DNA of 64,000 bases from Saposhnikovia divaricata (lineage: Eukaryota; Streptophyta; Magnoliopsida; Apiales; Apiaceae). Position 1 is the first letter of the stretch, and every line of letters starts with the position of its first letter. This document shows, in pieces, positions 46,403 through 56,185 of the stretch. The translations under genes were made by a program, and so were the position numbers. The notes under the pieces are model-generated. The model was given only the letters and a program-made list of their open reading frames with translations, searched no databases and had not been told where the DNA came from. Location of the stretch: contig CM071598.1 of the NCBI GenBank assembly GCA_036435485.1, positions 197,201,148 to 197,265,147 on the forward strand, read 5' to 3'.

Positions 46403-49400
46403 TACCTTTGTGTTTGCAGGGCAAAGAAAGTGAAAGGAAGGTCATGTGGATTTTGGACAGTGGATGCTCAAACCATATGACTGGTGATATGGCCCTGCTA
46501 TCACAATATAAGGAGAAGGCTGGCCCAATGGTTGCTTTTGGAGATGACAGCATTGGCAACACACTGGGATATGGCAAGTTGGAAATTGGAAATGTCATCA
46601 TTAAAAATGTAGCACTGGTCAAGGGGCTCAAGCACAATCTACTGAGTGTTGGTCAATTTACTGACAGAGGCTTCAAAGTGAATTTTGACAAAGATGAATG
46701 TTTGATCACCCACAAGAAGACTGGTGACTTTGCTCTATCTGAAGTAAGGAAAGGAAGCCTGTTTGTAGCCAATATGAACTCTGCAAACAAGGACAAAATC
46801 TGTTGCTTTTACTCAAAAGCATCAAATGAAGAAAGTTGGCTGTGGCATAAGAAGCTATCACACTTGAACTTCAAAGGCATTAATTCTCTAGTCAAAAGGG
46901 AGTTAGTGAGAGGCATGCCCACGCTTGAATTCTGTCAAGAAGGAGTGTGTGAGGCTTGTCAAAAGGGAAAAATGAAAAGATCAAGCCACAAGTCAAAGAC
47001 AATGACATCAATAACCAAGCCCCTACAACTAATTCATATGGACTTGTTTGGGCCTGTCAATATTATGTCACTAGGAAGGAAAAAGTATGCTCTGGTGATG
47101 GTTGATGATTTCACAAGGTATACATGGGTAGAATTTCCGGCATCAAAGGATGAGGCTCCACAAGTAATCATTGAGCATATAAAGAAAATTGACAAGGAAG
47201 CAAAGGCCAACAATGCAAGTGTGATTGCATTAAGAAGTTATAATGGAACAGAGTTCAGAAATGCCATGCTTGAAGCATTCTGCAAAGAGAATGGTATTTC
47301 TCAACAATTCTCAGCTCCAAGGACTCCACAACAAAATGGAGTTGTTGAGAGAAAGAATAGAACTCTGATTGAGGCTGCTAGAACAATGTTACTTGATGCA
47401 AAGATGCCTACATGTTTTTGGGCTGAGGCTGTGAGCACTGCATGCTATATCCAAAACAGAACCCTCATCAACAAAAACACTGGAAAGACACCTTACAACT
47501 TGATGACTGGAAAGAAGCCCACTCTAAAGTATGTTCATACTTTTGGAAGCAAATGCTTTGTGTTAAAAGACAATTCAGAATATGTTGGAAAGTTTGATGC
47601 AAAAGCATTTGAAGGAATTTTTCTTGGCTACTCTATGGAAAGAATTGCATACAAAGTTTATGTCATCACTCAAAAGAAAGTTATGGAAAACACAGATGTG
47701 ACATTTGATGACAGCAAACTACCTGGATTAGAAGAAGCCAATGATGAAGATAAAGATCCTTTGAAGTTTGACAATCTAGATGATTCTGATGAGGAGATTG
47801 AAACTGAACTTGAGCCCACAATCCAACAAACTCAAGTGAATGAAGAACCTGTGTCAACCAACAATGAAGAAACAAGCATCCAAGACACACCTGTGATTAG
47901 TGGCAACTTCACAGGGGGAGGAAATGTAAATGATCATGATCTGGATGATGAAGCAACATCAAGGTTGAGAAATCAATCTGAACATACAAGGAAATGGGAT
48001 AGATCACATACTATAGATCAGATAATTGGAGATCCAAATACATGAGTGAGGACAAGGAGAGCAACTCTAAAGGAATGTCTCTATGGTTGCTTTCTATCCC
48101 AAGTTGAGCCTAAGAAACTTGATGATGCATTGTTGGATCCTGATTGGATAACTGCTATGCAAGAGGAGCTAAACCAATTTGAAAGAAGCAAAGTATGGGA
48201 ACTTGTGCCTGCACCAAAGGATAGAACCATTGTTGGAACAAAATGGGTTCTAAGGAATAAGATGGATGAAAATGGTGTAGTCATAAGAAACAAAGCAAGG
48301 TTGGTTGCAAAAGGATACTCTCAACAGGAAGGCATTGACTATGATGAGACTTTTGCCCCTGTTGCTAGACTAGAGGCCATCAGAATTTTCTTGGCATTTG
48401 CTGCACATTCTAATTTCAAGGTTTATCAAATGGATGTCAAGAGTGCATTTCTGAATGGGGAGTTGGAAGAAGAAGTATATGTGCAACAGCCACCTGGCTT
48501 TGAGGATCCACAATTCCCTCACTTTGTCTACAGATTGCTTAAAGCATTGTATGGACTTAAGCAAGCTCCTAGGGCATGGTATGACACATTGTCAGAATTT
48601 CTACTGGAGAACCAATTCACTAGGGGCACACTAGACAAGACACTGTTTTACAAGAAACATGGTGATGATATTATCTTAGTTCAAATCTATGTGGATGATA
48701 TCATATTTGGCTCTACAAATGAGAAGCTGTGTGAGAAATTCTCTAAGCTCATGCAGAGCAGATATGAGATGAGTATGATGGGAGAATTAACATTCTTTCT
48801 TGGGCTGCAAGTGAGTCAAAGGAAGGATGGCATTTTTATAAGTCAAACCAAATACATCAAGGATCTATTGAAGAAATTTGACTTAGAAGAATGCTCGTCT
48901 GCAAAGACACCCATGGCTACTACCACCAAGTTAGATGAAGATGTTAAGGGCAAGAAGGTAGATATCTCAATCTACAGAGGCATGGTTGGTTCTCTACTCT
49001 ACCTCACTTCTAGTAGGCCAGACATCATGTTTGCAACATGCTTGTGTGCAAGGTTTCAATCAAATCCAAGGGAATCACATATGATAGCAATAAAGAGGAT
49101 TTTCAGATATCTGAAGGGCACACCAAACTTGGGGTTATGGTATCCGAAGGACACATGGTTCAATCTGGTTGGTTATTCTGATGCTGATTATGCTGGATGC
49201 AGATTGGATAGGAAAAGCACCTCAGGTAGCTACCAGTTTCTTGGACAAAGGTTAGTCTCTTGGTACAACAAGAAACAACAATCTGTGTCAACTTCCACAG
49301 CTGAAGCTGAGTACATAGCTGCTGGAAGTTGCTGTGCTCAAGTGCTTTGGATCAGAAACCAACTTAGAGATTATGGACTTGTGTTGGAAAGAATTCCAAT

Positions 49401-49583
49401 CATGCGTGACAACATAAGTGCAATCTCTATAGTTTCCAATCCTGTCAATCATTCTAGGACAAAGCACATTGACATCAGATATCACTTCATAAGGGAGCAT
49501 GCAATTAATGGAACCATTGAGTTACATTATGTTCCCACAGAGAAACAACTAGCTGACATATTCACTAAGCCATTAGATGAAGC
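46381..49583 (+). pseudogene. pol of element B, one stop, dead integrase, 3' truncated
   Basis: The frame overlaps the end of gag in the -1 frame. Protease: ILDSGCSNHMTG near 46450. The integrase zinc region (WHKKLSHLN, CEACQKGK) follows. The integrase core has DLFGPV near 47041, then RSYNGTEF near 47233, where the usual SDNGTEF Asp is Tyr, then ERKNRT near 47350. Losing the second catalytic Asp should inactivate strand transfer. A TGA at 48043 (GDPNT, stop, VRTRRAT) separates integrase from reverse transcriptase. RT is open with YVDDIIFGST near 48691. RNase H has YSDADYAG and STAEAEYIAAG, but MRDNISAI replaces the usual CDN-type motif. Coding ends at 49583 where element D starts; the last ten codons of the apparent frame belong to D's LTR. 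Confidence 0.88.
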
Positions 49584-49856
49584 TGAAAGCCCACTTGATT
49601 TTGATGGTTAATTGATTACATATATTTTGCTATTCTAACATGCTGTAACAGGACATTCAACAAGCCGTTTCAGGAAATATTTACACAGGAACCATACGAA
49701 ATCAGCAAGCTGATTTCATCCTTCAGCAAGATGTTATGACATTCAGCAAGCCATTTCTGGGAATACAGAAACTATAAAGAACAAGTCCAGAAATACAGAG
49801 AGCTGCTATTTAGATTTAAATGTAAGGACTCTTATATATATATTACGTGTATTATA
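49584..49856 (+). repeat. D 5' LTR, first 273 bp
   Basis: Rich in (T)TCAGCAAGC words (49700-49755), a motif that recurs on the far side of element C near 63058-63345. This ties the two parts together as one LTR of about 1390 bp. It ends TTATA (49852-49856), the target duplication of element C. Confidence 0.75.
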
Positions 49857-50364
49857 TGTTAGGCCGAATACACAATTAATAATCAACTTTGTATGAGAGT
49901 TTAACAAGTAAAAGCGTTTATGCACTTAAAAACTTCCTGTATTACGAACCCTCTTCGTGATGTAAAAAATCACAAAGAGCTGCTAGGTTACAATCAAGAT
50001 AATTCGTTGTACGATACCCTTCTAGGGTTAACCTAACTGTATTTATATAACATACAGCTACGATACAATCTCTAATTGATATTCCTAATAATCAGCTATA
50101 CAATGATATCAATTACAGATTGTCACACGTCTCCTATGTCAACTCGATCTCTTTGATAGCTATCCAATCTTCAAAGATATCGCTTCCATAATAAATCTTC
50201 AATCACTGTTGACCAGTAGACGCTTCCTCCAGACAGAGTTTGACAAACTCTGTCGAGCTTCCATTTGTCAGAGTTTACACTAAACTCTGACTGCTTCCAG
50301 CTAAACTCTGATAATTCACTGTAACACTTAAACACTGATTAAAACACATCAATTATATTTAACA
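49857..50364 (-). repeat. left (3') LTR of element C
   Basis: 508 bp, TGTTAGGCCG..TTTAACA on the plus strand. It carries two consecutive perfect hairpins (50232-50254 and 50267-50291) and, read on the minus strand, the TATA box TATATAAATA at 50049-50040. Confidence 0.92.
50232..50291 (-). promoter_or_regulatory. paired perfect hairpins built on CAGAGTTT
   Basis: GACAGAGTTT-gac-AAACTCTGTC (10-bp arms) and GTCAGAGTTTA-cac-TAAACTCTGAC (11-bp arms) stand 12 bp apart, and a further CTAAACTCTG follows at 50300. On the element's strand they lie roughly 190-250 bp upstream of the TATA box, in U3. The other LTR has the same pair at 62179-62238. A transcription-factor site array is plausible but inferred. 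Confidence 0.7.
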
Positions 50365-50378
50365 ATCTCCCCCAACTT
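50365..50378 (-). other. polypurine tract of element C
   Basis: Minus-strand AAGTTGGGGGAGAT directly precedes the 3' LTR start TGTTAAATAT. Confidence 0.85.
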
Positions 50379-50518
50379 GTTCATTAGCAAAAATGCACAA
50401 GTTAATGACAATAATTGATGATGTCAAAACAAATAGACAAATACAGTGTTTATACAAATTCAGAGTTTAAGCTTCTACTTAATAAAAACTACAGAGAATA
50501 AGAAAATCCTTACAGACC

Positions 50519-51235
50519 TTAATCTCTTATCATTTCAAGATCTGGCATAGCTCTGAGATAGTCTATCAGCAATCTTCTTTCTGCATTTTCAAGCTCAATC
50601 TTCGTAGCTTCTTTAATTTCTCTGAGCTGAGGATCAATTTCATCTGTCTGGTAGATAGCAGCCCTAAGATCATAAATTTTGTTCCTTCTCATCTCATTTC
50701 CCAGTCTGATAAATCTGACTTTTTCTGACTGTGAATTGAAATCAAGTACTGTGATTCCTAAATCAGTCTTTAACTTTGTAGTACCTTTCTTCATTTCAAT
50801 GAGATTTCCTTTGTAATCCCTGTATTTAGGAACATATCTGCTATTATATTTCTCTCCTCTGATTGCCAGATTCTGAGTCATTCTCTGTCTGAGCACATTA
50901 GCAACTGATTGAGTCCTTTGACTATTCACCTTGAGAAGATATAGAACATACTCTAGTTCTTCCCAACATTTCAAATCAATATCATTCTCACCAACTTTAA
51001 ATACTGTCCCATCAGCCATGAAGTACAAAAGAAAATCCTGGTTTAAACTCTTCTGATGAACTAACTGTACTGATTCCAGTCTGTCCAAACTCTCTTGAGG
51101 AACACCACGACCTGGAACAGCCAGTGAAGAAGGATCTCTAGGACCAGTATATTGCCTTTTGTCTCTGTGTGAACCTAGTCCACCCTTATTATTACCAACT
51201 TTGCCAGATAAAGCTTTTCCATCAGAAACATTCAT
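50519..51235 (-). CDS. third downstream ORF of element C (238 aa, unknown)
   Basis: The frame starts MNVSDGKALS and overlaps the previous ORF by ATGA (51235-51232). It is charged and mostly helical in character, without a signal peptide or membrane segment. The C-terminal third (REIKEATKIELENAERRLLI) looks like an amphipathic helix. I do not recognise a family beyond its position: SIRE/Maximus elements carry an env-like region after pol. Because the frame switch falls in the middle of an otherwise continuous coding region, it may be the C-terminal part of a longer protein separated by a one-base indel rather than a separate gene. Confidence 0.6.
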   Translation of the reverse strand: MNVSDGKALSGKVGNNKGGLGSHRDKRQYTGPRDPSSLAVPGRGVPQESLDRLESVQLVHQKSLNQDFLLYFMADGTVFKVGENDIDLKCWEELEYVLYLLKVNSQRTQSVANVLRQRMTQNLAIRGEKYNSRYVPKYRDYKGNLIEMKKGTTKLKTDLGITVLDFNSQSEKVRFIRLGNEMRRNKIYDLRAAIYQTDEIDPQLREIKEATKIELENAERRLLIDYLRAMPDLEMIRD

Positions 51236-53127
51236 AGAAACTCCAGATAATACATTTGATCATGAATTATTCCTTTCCCAAAAACCGATTTCAACTGAGA
51301 AGAATGTAAAGGTGTGATCATTGCTTGTGATGCAACAGAAGTTGTAACTTTCTTTTGTGAACTTTCTCCTTCAATGCCTTTTAGCTTGAGTTTAGCCTCT
51401 GCTGCAATTTCTTCCTTTGAAAACCGAGATCTTTGACTAACATCAGCCCTTTCTCTGATCACAACACCTTTAACAACAGGTCTAGGAGCTTTTCCTCTTT
51501 GTACCTTACCAGACTTTAAAGATTTAAGATGTTCTTCTTGTAGACTCTTTTCTTCAGCTTCAATGTCCTCAATCGTAACTCCTTCCTCATTCTCTTCAAT
51601 AAACAGCTTAGCAGCCAATTCTTCATCAGTTTGTGGATTAGAAGGTAACAGCATACTCTTGGTCTTTGAAGTACCTTGAGTATCAGTATTTCTCCCAACA
51701 GACTGTGATTTAGATGACTTGCTAGTTCTCAGAGTTTGAGCCTCTTCAGCCTTGTTCTTTCCTTTACTACTCGCCCCTCCATCTCCAGCACTATCCCTTC
51801 TGACAACTCTCTCCCCCTTTTTGACATCATCAGGCATAAGAATAGATGTAATTAACTCCAGGGAAGTAGCAATAGAATCAATTTTAGCAGATAAGTCAGA
51901 CTGATTCTCTTCAACTTTACTCAGCCTGGCAAAGATATTGTCTTGAGCTTTAGAGAATTTTGTAGTCACTAGTTTTGAATCTCTTTCCATTTTCATCTCT
52001 CTAGCTACAACCTCATTTCGCAAAGCAGTGATTGCCAATGTAGTATCATCAAATCTTCTATCCAGAGTTTTGACTTGAACTACAGTTGCTTTCAAGCAAG
52101 AAAGAATCTCTGGATTGGAGATAGTATCAGCATTTTTCTTAACAAAATCAGCTGCTCTTCCTCGTGGAAAAATACAATCCTCTTTGTACCATTCAACAGC
52201 ATTCTTTGCAAATTGTGCTCTCTCAAATTCATGAGAAGTACAAGGTTGAGTGAAAGGTGTATGTTTATTGTCTGTTTGTACTGGTGCAGCATCAGAGTTT
52301 GCACTACATTCACCTCCAGTTTCAACACTTGTAGCTTTAGCAGGTTCATCTTCAGCCATAATTTTAGCAATTTCTTCTGTAGGCTTGTCAAGATTTTCTC
52401 CATGTTGCTCAGGTTCAGCAACAGGCATAGACTGAGAAGTGACCTTGGTTGCCTGATCAATTTCTTCTCCTCCTTCAACAGTTTGGTGAGCATCAGATAT
52501 TAACTTAGTATGGGATGCCACAGCTTCAGAAAGACCAACCGTAGGTTGATCAGCTACACCAATATCAGAGATAGGATCAGAGAATGGCATAAATGAATCA
52601 AGAATATCATTTATCGGAGAAAGACCATCTCTAGCATCCTCTTCTGCAGGCATTTTGTCCTCTGCAGGCATTGCATCTTTCTCAACCGCAACAGGAGGTG
52701 TTTGCTGTGAAACGACCTCTGGAGCATCAATATCTTCATCCACAGAATCAGAGAATATCAGTTTTCTTCGTTTTTCTAGAGGTACATTATCTGAATCCTC
52801 TTCACTAGATGGTGACTTAGGTATTTTTGCCCGAATTTTTATTCTTTTCACTCTTCTAGTATAAACAGCTTCAGAAGATGTCTGCTTTGATTTTCTTTGT
52901 GTCTCTTTCACCTGCTTAACACTTGCATGTTGTTTAGTAACTGCCTTCTTAACTCTTTGTGCTGACTGTGATTCTGGTGGGGCTTTTGACGATTCAGAGT
53001 TTGTTTGTGGAGTGGGTGAAGGTTGTTTTGTAGGTGCTGAGTGAGCAGGTGATTCAGTGTTTGGTTTTTGAGTACGATCAATGTTTAACGGTTCAGGCTC
53101 AGGTTCAAGGTGTGGTTCAGGTTGTTG
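51232..53127 (-). CDS. second downstream ORF part of element C
   Basis: It lies in the same frame as the ORF above it, directly after a TAA at 53130-53128, and stays open to 51232. Its first internal ATG is at 52911. The first 70 codons are Pro/Glu/Gln-rich (EPEPEPLN), then a strongly basic patch (YTRRVKRIKIRAKIPK, about 52855-52808) that could act in nuclear import or nucleic-acid binding. A long acidic disordered region with several PAED/PAEE repeats follows. Near 52100-51850 there is a coiled coil (FSKAQDNIFARLSKVEENQS), then Ser/Lys-rich text. No transmembrane segment is seen, so a true envelope role is doubtful. Likely the middle of one long SIRE-type extra ORF, detached by the stop codon. 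Confidence 0.6.
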   Translation of the reverse strand, partial: QQPEPHLEPEPEPLNIDRTQKPNTESPAHSAPTKQPSPTPQTNSESSKAPPESQSAQRVKKAVTKQHASVKQVKETQRKSKQTSSEAVYTRRVKRIKIRAKIPKSPSSEEDSDNVPLEKRRKLIFSDSVDEDIDAPEVVSQQTPPVAVEKDAMPAEDKMPAEEDARDGLSPINDILDSFMPFSDPISDIGVADQPTVGLSEAVASHTKLISDAHQTVEGGEEIDQATKVTSQSMPVAEPEQHGENLDKPTEEIAKIMAEDEPAKATSVETGGECSANSDAAPVQTDNKHTPFTQPCTSHEFERAQFAKNAVEWYKEDCIFPRGRAADFVKKNADTISNPEILSCLKATVVQVKTLDRRFDDTTLAITALRNEVVAREMKMERDSKLVTTKFSKAQDNIFARLSKVEENQSDLSAKIDSIATSLELITSILMPDDVKKGERVVRRDSAGDGGASSKGKNKAEEAQTLRTSKSSKSQSVGRNTDTQGTSKTKSMLLPSNPQTDEELAAKLFIEENEEGVTIEDIEAEEKSLQEEHLKSLKSGKVQRGKAPRPVVKGVVIRERADVSQRSRFSKEEIAAEAKLKLKGIEGESSQKKVTTSVASQAMITPLHSSQLKSVFGKGIIHDQMYYLEFL

Positions 53128-53979
53128 TTATGGTTGTTGTTGTGGTTCTTGTTGATCTTGTTGTGGTTTAGGTTGTTTTGGTTCTTGTGGTTGATTGAGA
53201 AAATTTTGCAGAGCAAGTGGCATGACAAAAGCAGGGAGATTTGCTTTACCAACATCCTTGTTAGTTATATCAGAGAATATTCTCTTATTGACTCTAAAAG
53301 GATCAATTTCATCAGTATCATCAATTTCGAGACCAGGTACACAAGCATTGAACAGCATTTGACAAAAACGAGCATAATAAACAGTAGTAGTTTCTGACAG
53401 TTTATCACCTAAGCTCATCAGAACATGTCGACCAAAATCAAAATTAGTACCATAGAGTAGAGAATACCCGATTTGAAGACTGTCTATTAGAATGGCATCC
53501 CAGTTGGTGACTTTCTTCTGGAACGTCCTTGTGATGCAATCAAAGAAAAAGTTCCATTCCTTTCTTAGATTTGGTCTCTTTATACCGCCAAGCTTGTCAA
53601 GAGATTCCATGTAACCTATCTCTTGTAGCATCTCTCTCAAATAAGTTTCATTAACCAGAGTATAAGAAGTATGTGTGTCAAACCCCATTGTATCTCTTAC
53701 AGTCTGTGGAGTAATCACATAATCTTGTGCTTCATACGTGAAGATGATGTTAGGAGTCCCATTCTCTCCTCCATCCACATAAACTGAATTCTGCCAAAAT
53801 GTAGCAATTTGAGACGCAGAGAGAGTAGCAGGTCCAACCAGAGCTTGTCCAATCTCTGAATCCCTCAAGAAGTTCTGCATTAGATGAAACGATTCTGGAA
53901 CGCGTTGATGATAGAGTGGAGCTTCATAGTTGTTAGGAACAAACCGTAAACCAAGAGCAGTGAATGCTTTAGAAGCCAT
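53128..53979 (-). CDS. first downstream ORF of element C, N-terminal globular domain
   Basis: I chose MASKAFTALG (53979, context CCATGGC) as the start; the frame is open from an ATG at 54102, but the extra 41 residues are low quality. The first 240 residues look globular, with aromatic and hydrophobic blocks (SFHLMQNFLRDSEIG, EWNFFFDCITRTFQKK, VTNWDAILIDSLQIGYSLLY). The tail is Pro/Gln repeats (QEPKQPKPQQDQQEPQQQ). TAA at 53130-53128 sits within CAA repeats and is a single-base change from CAA, so the ORF probably once continued into the next part. I know this kind of protein only as the unassigned downstream ORF of plant SIRE-like copia elements. No function is assigned. Confidence 0.65.
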   Translation of the reverse strand: MASKAFTALGLRFVPNNYEAPLYHQRVPESFHLMQNFLRDSEIGQALVGPATLSASQIATFWQNSVYVDGGENGTPNIIFTYEAQDYVITPQTVRDTMGFDTHTSYTLVNETYLREMLQEIGYMESLDKLGGIKRPNLRKEWNFFFDCITRTFQKKVTNWDAILIDSLQIGYSLLYGTNFDFGRHVLMSLGDKLSETTTVYYARFCQMLFNACVPGLEIDDTDEIDPFRVNKRIFSDITNKDVGKANLPAFVMPLALQNFLNQPQEPKQPKPQQDQQEPQQQP

Positions 53980-54515
53980 GGAGTTAAGAAATTTGCAAGA
54001 ATTTCCAAGAGAAATGTATGTAGAAAAGGTGTTTGCGTGAATGCCCAAGTGAAAAATAAGAGAACTGTGAGATGTAAGAATAAAACACAATCGTTTGGAC
54101 ACAAAAGTGATTAAAGTAATTAAAAACCCAATCTTTTATGTAACAAACACTCAATCAGTTCCTTGATTAATGTGTAGTGGGACACGATAATAGGTAAGTG
54201 GGACACATTAATGGGCGAGTGGGTCACGTGCGCTTATTTTTAAGAAGAATATTTTGAAAATTAAAACATTAAAATATTTGATTTAAACAAAAATCAAATA
54301 ATACTCTTTTAAAATATCTGGACCCAAGTAAAACCAGAATTTGAAGCGTTTACCTGTTGGCTTTAATAACCAGAATACGAAGCGTTTAAGAACTTCGTTC
54401 TTACCCATCTCTATTTAAGGCCTAGAGACTTGCTCAGATTAGTTCATTAAACCTTTAACCTTTCAGTCTCCCCTGTAAAATCACAAACCCTTCAAACCAA
54501 ATACTCTGAAAAACA
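53980..54515. promoter_or_regulatory. divergent promoter-like region in element C
   Basis: It separates the downstream ORF (minus, ATG 53979) from an opposite-strand ORF (plus, ATG 54516). Three direct GTGGG(A/T)CAC units start at 54177, 54198 and 54219, exactly 21 bp apart. The third overlaps a G-box CACGTG (54225-54230). Two AACCAGAAT..GAAGCGTTTA units start at 54332 and 54368, 36 bp apart. CTATTTAAGG at 54411 is a TATA-like box for the plus direction. ACATAAAAG on the minus strand near 54140 could serve the other direction. Confidence 0.5.
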
Positions 54516-54773
54516 ATGGCCAACCTTACCATCAAAGAAAAGAACCTTCATCTTGTCGAGAATAGGGACATCTTCAGCTATACGCGTGAAGAATTTGAAG
54601 CGTTTGAGTGGGAAAGGCAGCTTGAGACGCTGTGGTTGGAAATGGATGCTGGTCTGGAAGAGATCGAGAGAGAGAAACCTGCAAGGGTGATCGACATCGA
54701 TGCTGCCCTCCAAGCAACATTGGCATGGCTCTCCTCGAAGGCATCCTCATCCAACACCACCAACCATTGTTAA
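54516..54773 (+). CDS. opposite-strand 85-aa ORF inside element C, unknown
   Basis: MANLTIKEKN begins in a good plant start context (AAACAATGGCC), about 100 bp after the TATA-like box at 54411. The product is acidic and helix-rich (FEAFEWERQLETLWLEMDAG, residues 28-47), with no signal peptide or membrane segment. After the stop come about 200 bp without a gene, then AATGAAAAATTATG (54961-54974), which resembles a plant poly(A) region. A second frame (54700-54897, ending WTDLLFSC) continues the coding-like text, so a frameshift near 54745 may have shortened a longer protein. The ORF runs against gag and pol. Extra antisense ORFs are known in some plant LTR elements, but I do not recognise this one. 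Confidence 0.55.
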   Translation: MANLTIKEKNLHLVENRDIFSYTREEFEAFEWERQLETLWLEMDAGLEEIEREKPARVIDIDAALQATLAWLSSKASSSNTTNHC

Positions 54774-54897
54774 TGAATATGTCAGCAAAAATAACCTTAT
54801 CCCTTCAACTTCCACCCAAATAAAGTGGCAAAGATGGGATCTGGGAATTTTTGCTAACAATGGAGTGGTTTGGACTGACCTTTTATTTTCCTGTTGA

Positions 54898-56185
54898 ATA
54901 GATTAGCAGATAGAGAGAACAAAAAGATGTAAAGTTTGCTTGTAATCTCTTTCTTATTATCAATGAAAAATTATGTTTCTCTAATCTTATTCATTGTGTT
55001 CTGCAACTTTTATTTATGTTTTATGAACTGTTCTTCAAGAAAATAAATCAAGAAGAGAATATGAAAACTAATTAAAGTAATCATATAAAGAACACATTCA
55101 TCAACAATCCACTGATTAACAGTTGTCAAAATCCCTATTTACTCCAAGATTTTCAAATTGTCCAAGTGAAAATTTACCTTAGAGTACAAATCACGAATCA
55201 ACAGCGTTTGTCAATTCTCCAACTTTATCACCGAAACCCTTTCATAAATTGCACAGTTGTGAATATGTGTGTGTGAAGCAGAGTTTACTAAATCAATTTT
55301 TAGAGTATCTAATTTTTTATAAAATCCATAAAGTAAATCAATAAACACTGGATGCACAACCTGTTATAGTAAACACTGACTGTATGATGAAAGCTAAACT
55401 CTGAAGTACTCATAACTATATATAGTAACTTTTATTTTATACCCCCTCTATATATTTTTTTTTATTTTCATTTTTATTTTTTTATTTTTTTATTTTTTTA
55501 TTTTTTTTATTCCAGTAATCAGAGGTTGGAACCAGTCACCAAAAATTCAAAAATTTTAGCCCTTATCATTTTGATAAGTTCATGGGTCATCCTAGTATTT
55601 AACTAGTCACCAAAAATTAGAGAATTTTAGCACATATTATATACCAATAGGTTCTTGGGTCATCCTAATATCCAACATAATCTCAAAGGAGTATAACAAC
55701 CTATATACATTTTCTTTGGGGTATTGCAGTAAGCTTTTTATTCTACCAGAGTATAACTAACAGAGTTTAGAGTTCATCAACATCAGTAGTTTTTCTTGTA
55801 AGGTAATGCACACAGTATTTATAGACTCAGAGTTTAGGACAAAATAAACTAAGAGATGCTATAAATATGAGCCAGTATCATGCTTGTGTTAACTTTCTGC
55901 ACAATCTAAGATTAGATCACAATAACTCAGAAAGATTCATGATTAATTGCTGAGAATCATGCTTCATACATATTTCTTCATTGGTGTTTTCATTCAGACA
56001 AAAATCAACTCAGAGTTCACAGAGTTTAACAAACTTATTAACAGTGAATTACATATAGGCATGCTGACAGAGTTTAACAGAGTATGCATAACAGAGTTTA
56101 GTCAACAGAGTTCACTTAGCATTTAACCAAACAGGAAATATGAGTAATACACCACATAAGTAAAATTTGAATCTAACCAACATTC
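54898..56185. other. non-coding region between antisense ORF and pol of C
   Basis: It contains a poly(A)-like site near 54961, a T-rich tract (55447-55512), and a 71-bp imperfect direct repeat (AGTCACCAAAAATT at 55534 and 55605, each ending GGGTCATCCTA). CAGAGTTTA words are frequent (55279, 55761, 55827, 56017, 56081 and nearby). No gene is evident. Confidence 0.6.
55534..55677. repeat. 71-bp direct repeat
   Basis: Two imperfect units start AGTCACCAAAAATT and end GGGTCATCCTA(A/G)TAT, with ATTTTAGC in the middle. Confidence 0.75.

Larger units (their letters stand above)
42603..49583 (+). mobile_element. SIRE-like Ty1/copia element B, decayed and truncated
   Basis: The 5' LTR is 42603-43882 (TGTTAG..CTCAACA). 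It is followed by the tRNA-iMet primer site, a gag with several stops and frameshifts, and a pol with one stop. Pol ends inside the RNase H tail (ADIFTKPLDEA) where element D begins at 49584. The 3' LTR is not in the window. Bases before the LTR are GTATC, the expected left target duplication. B is inserted in E and hosts D. Confidence 0.85.

Noticed and set aside
46396..46420. Short intron joining gag and pol of B (GTAATACC..TTTGCAG)
   Set aside because: It would be only about 24 bases, and removal does not bring the two frames together. Kept only as a conserved-motif finding.
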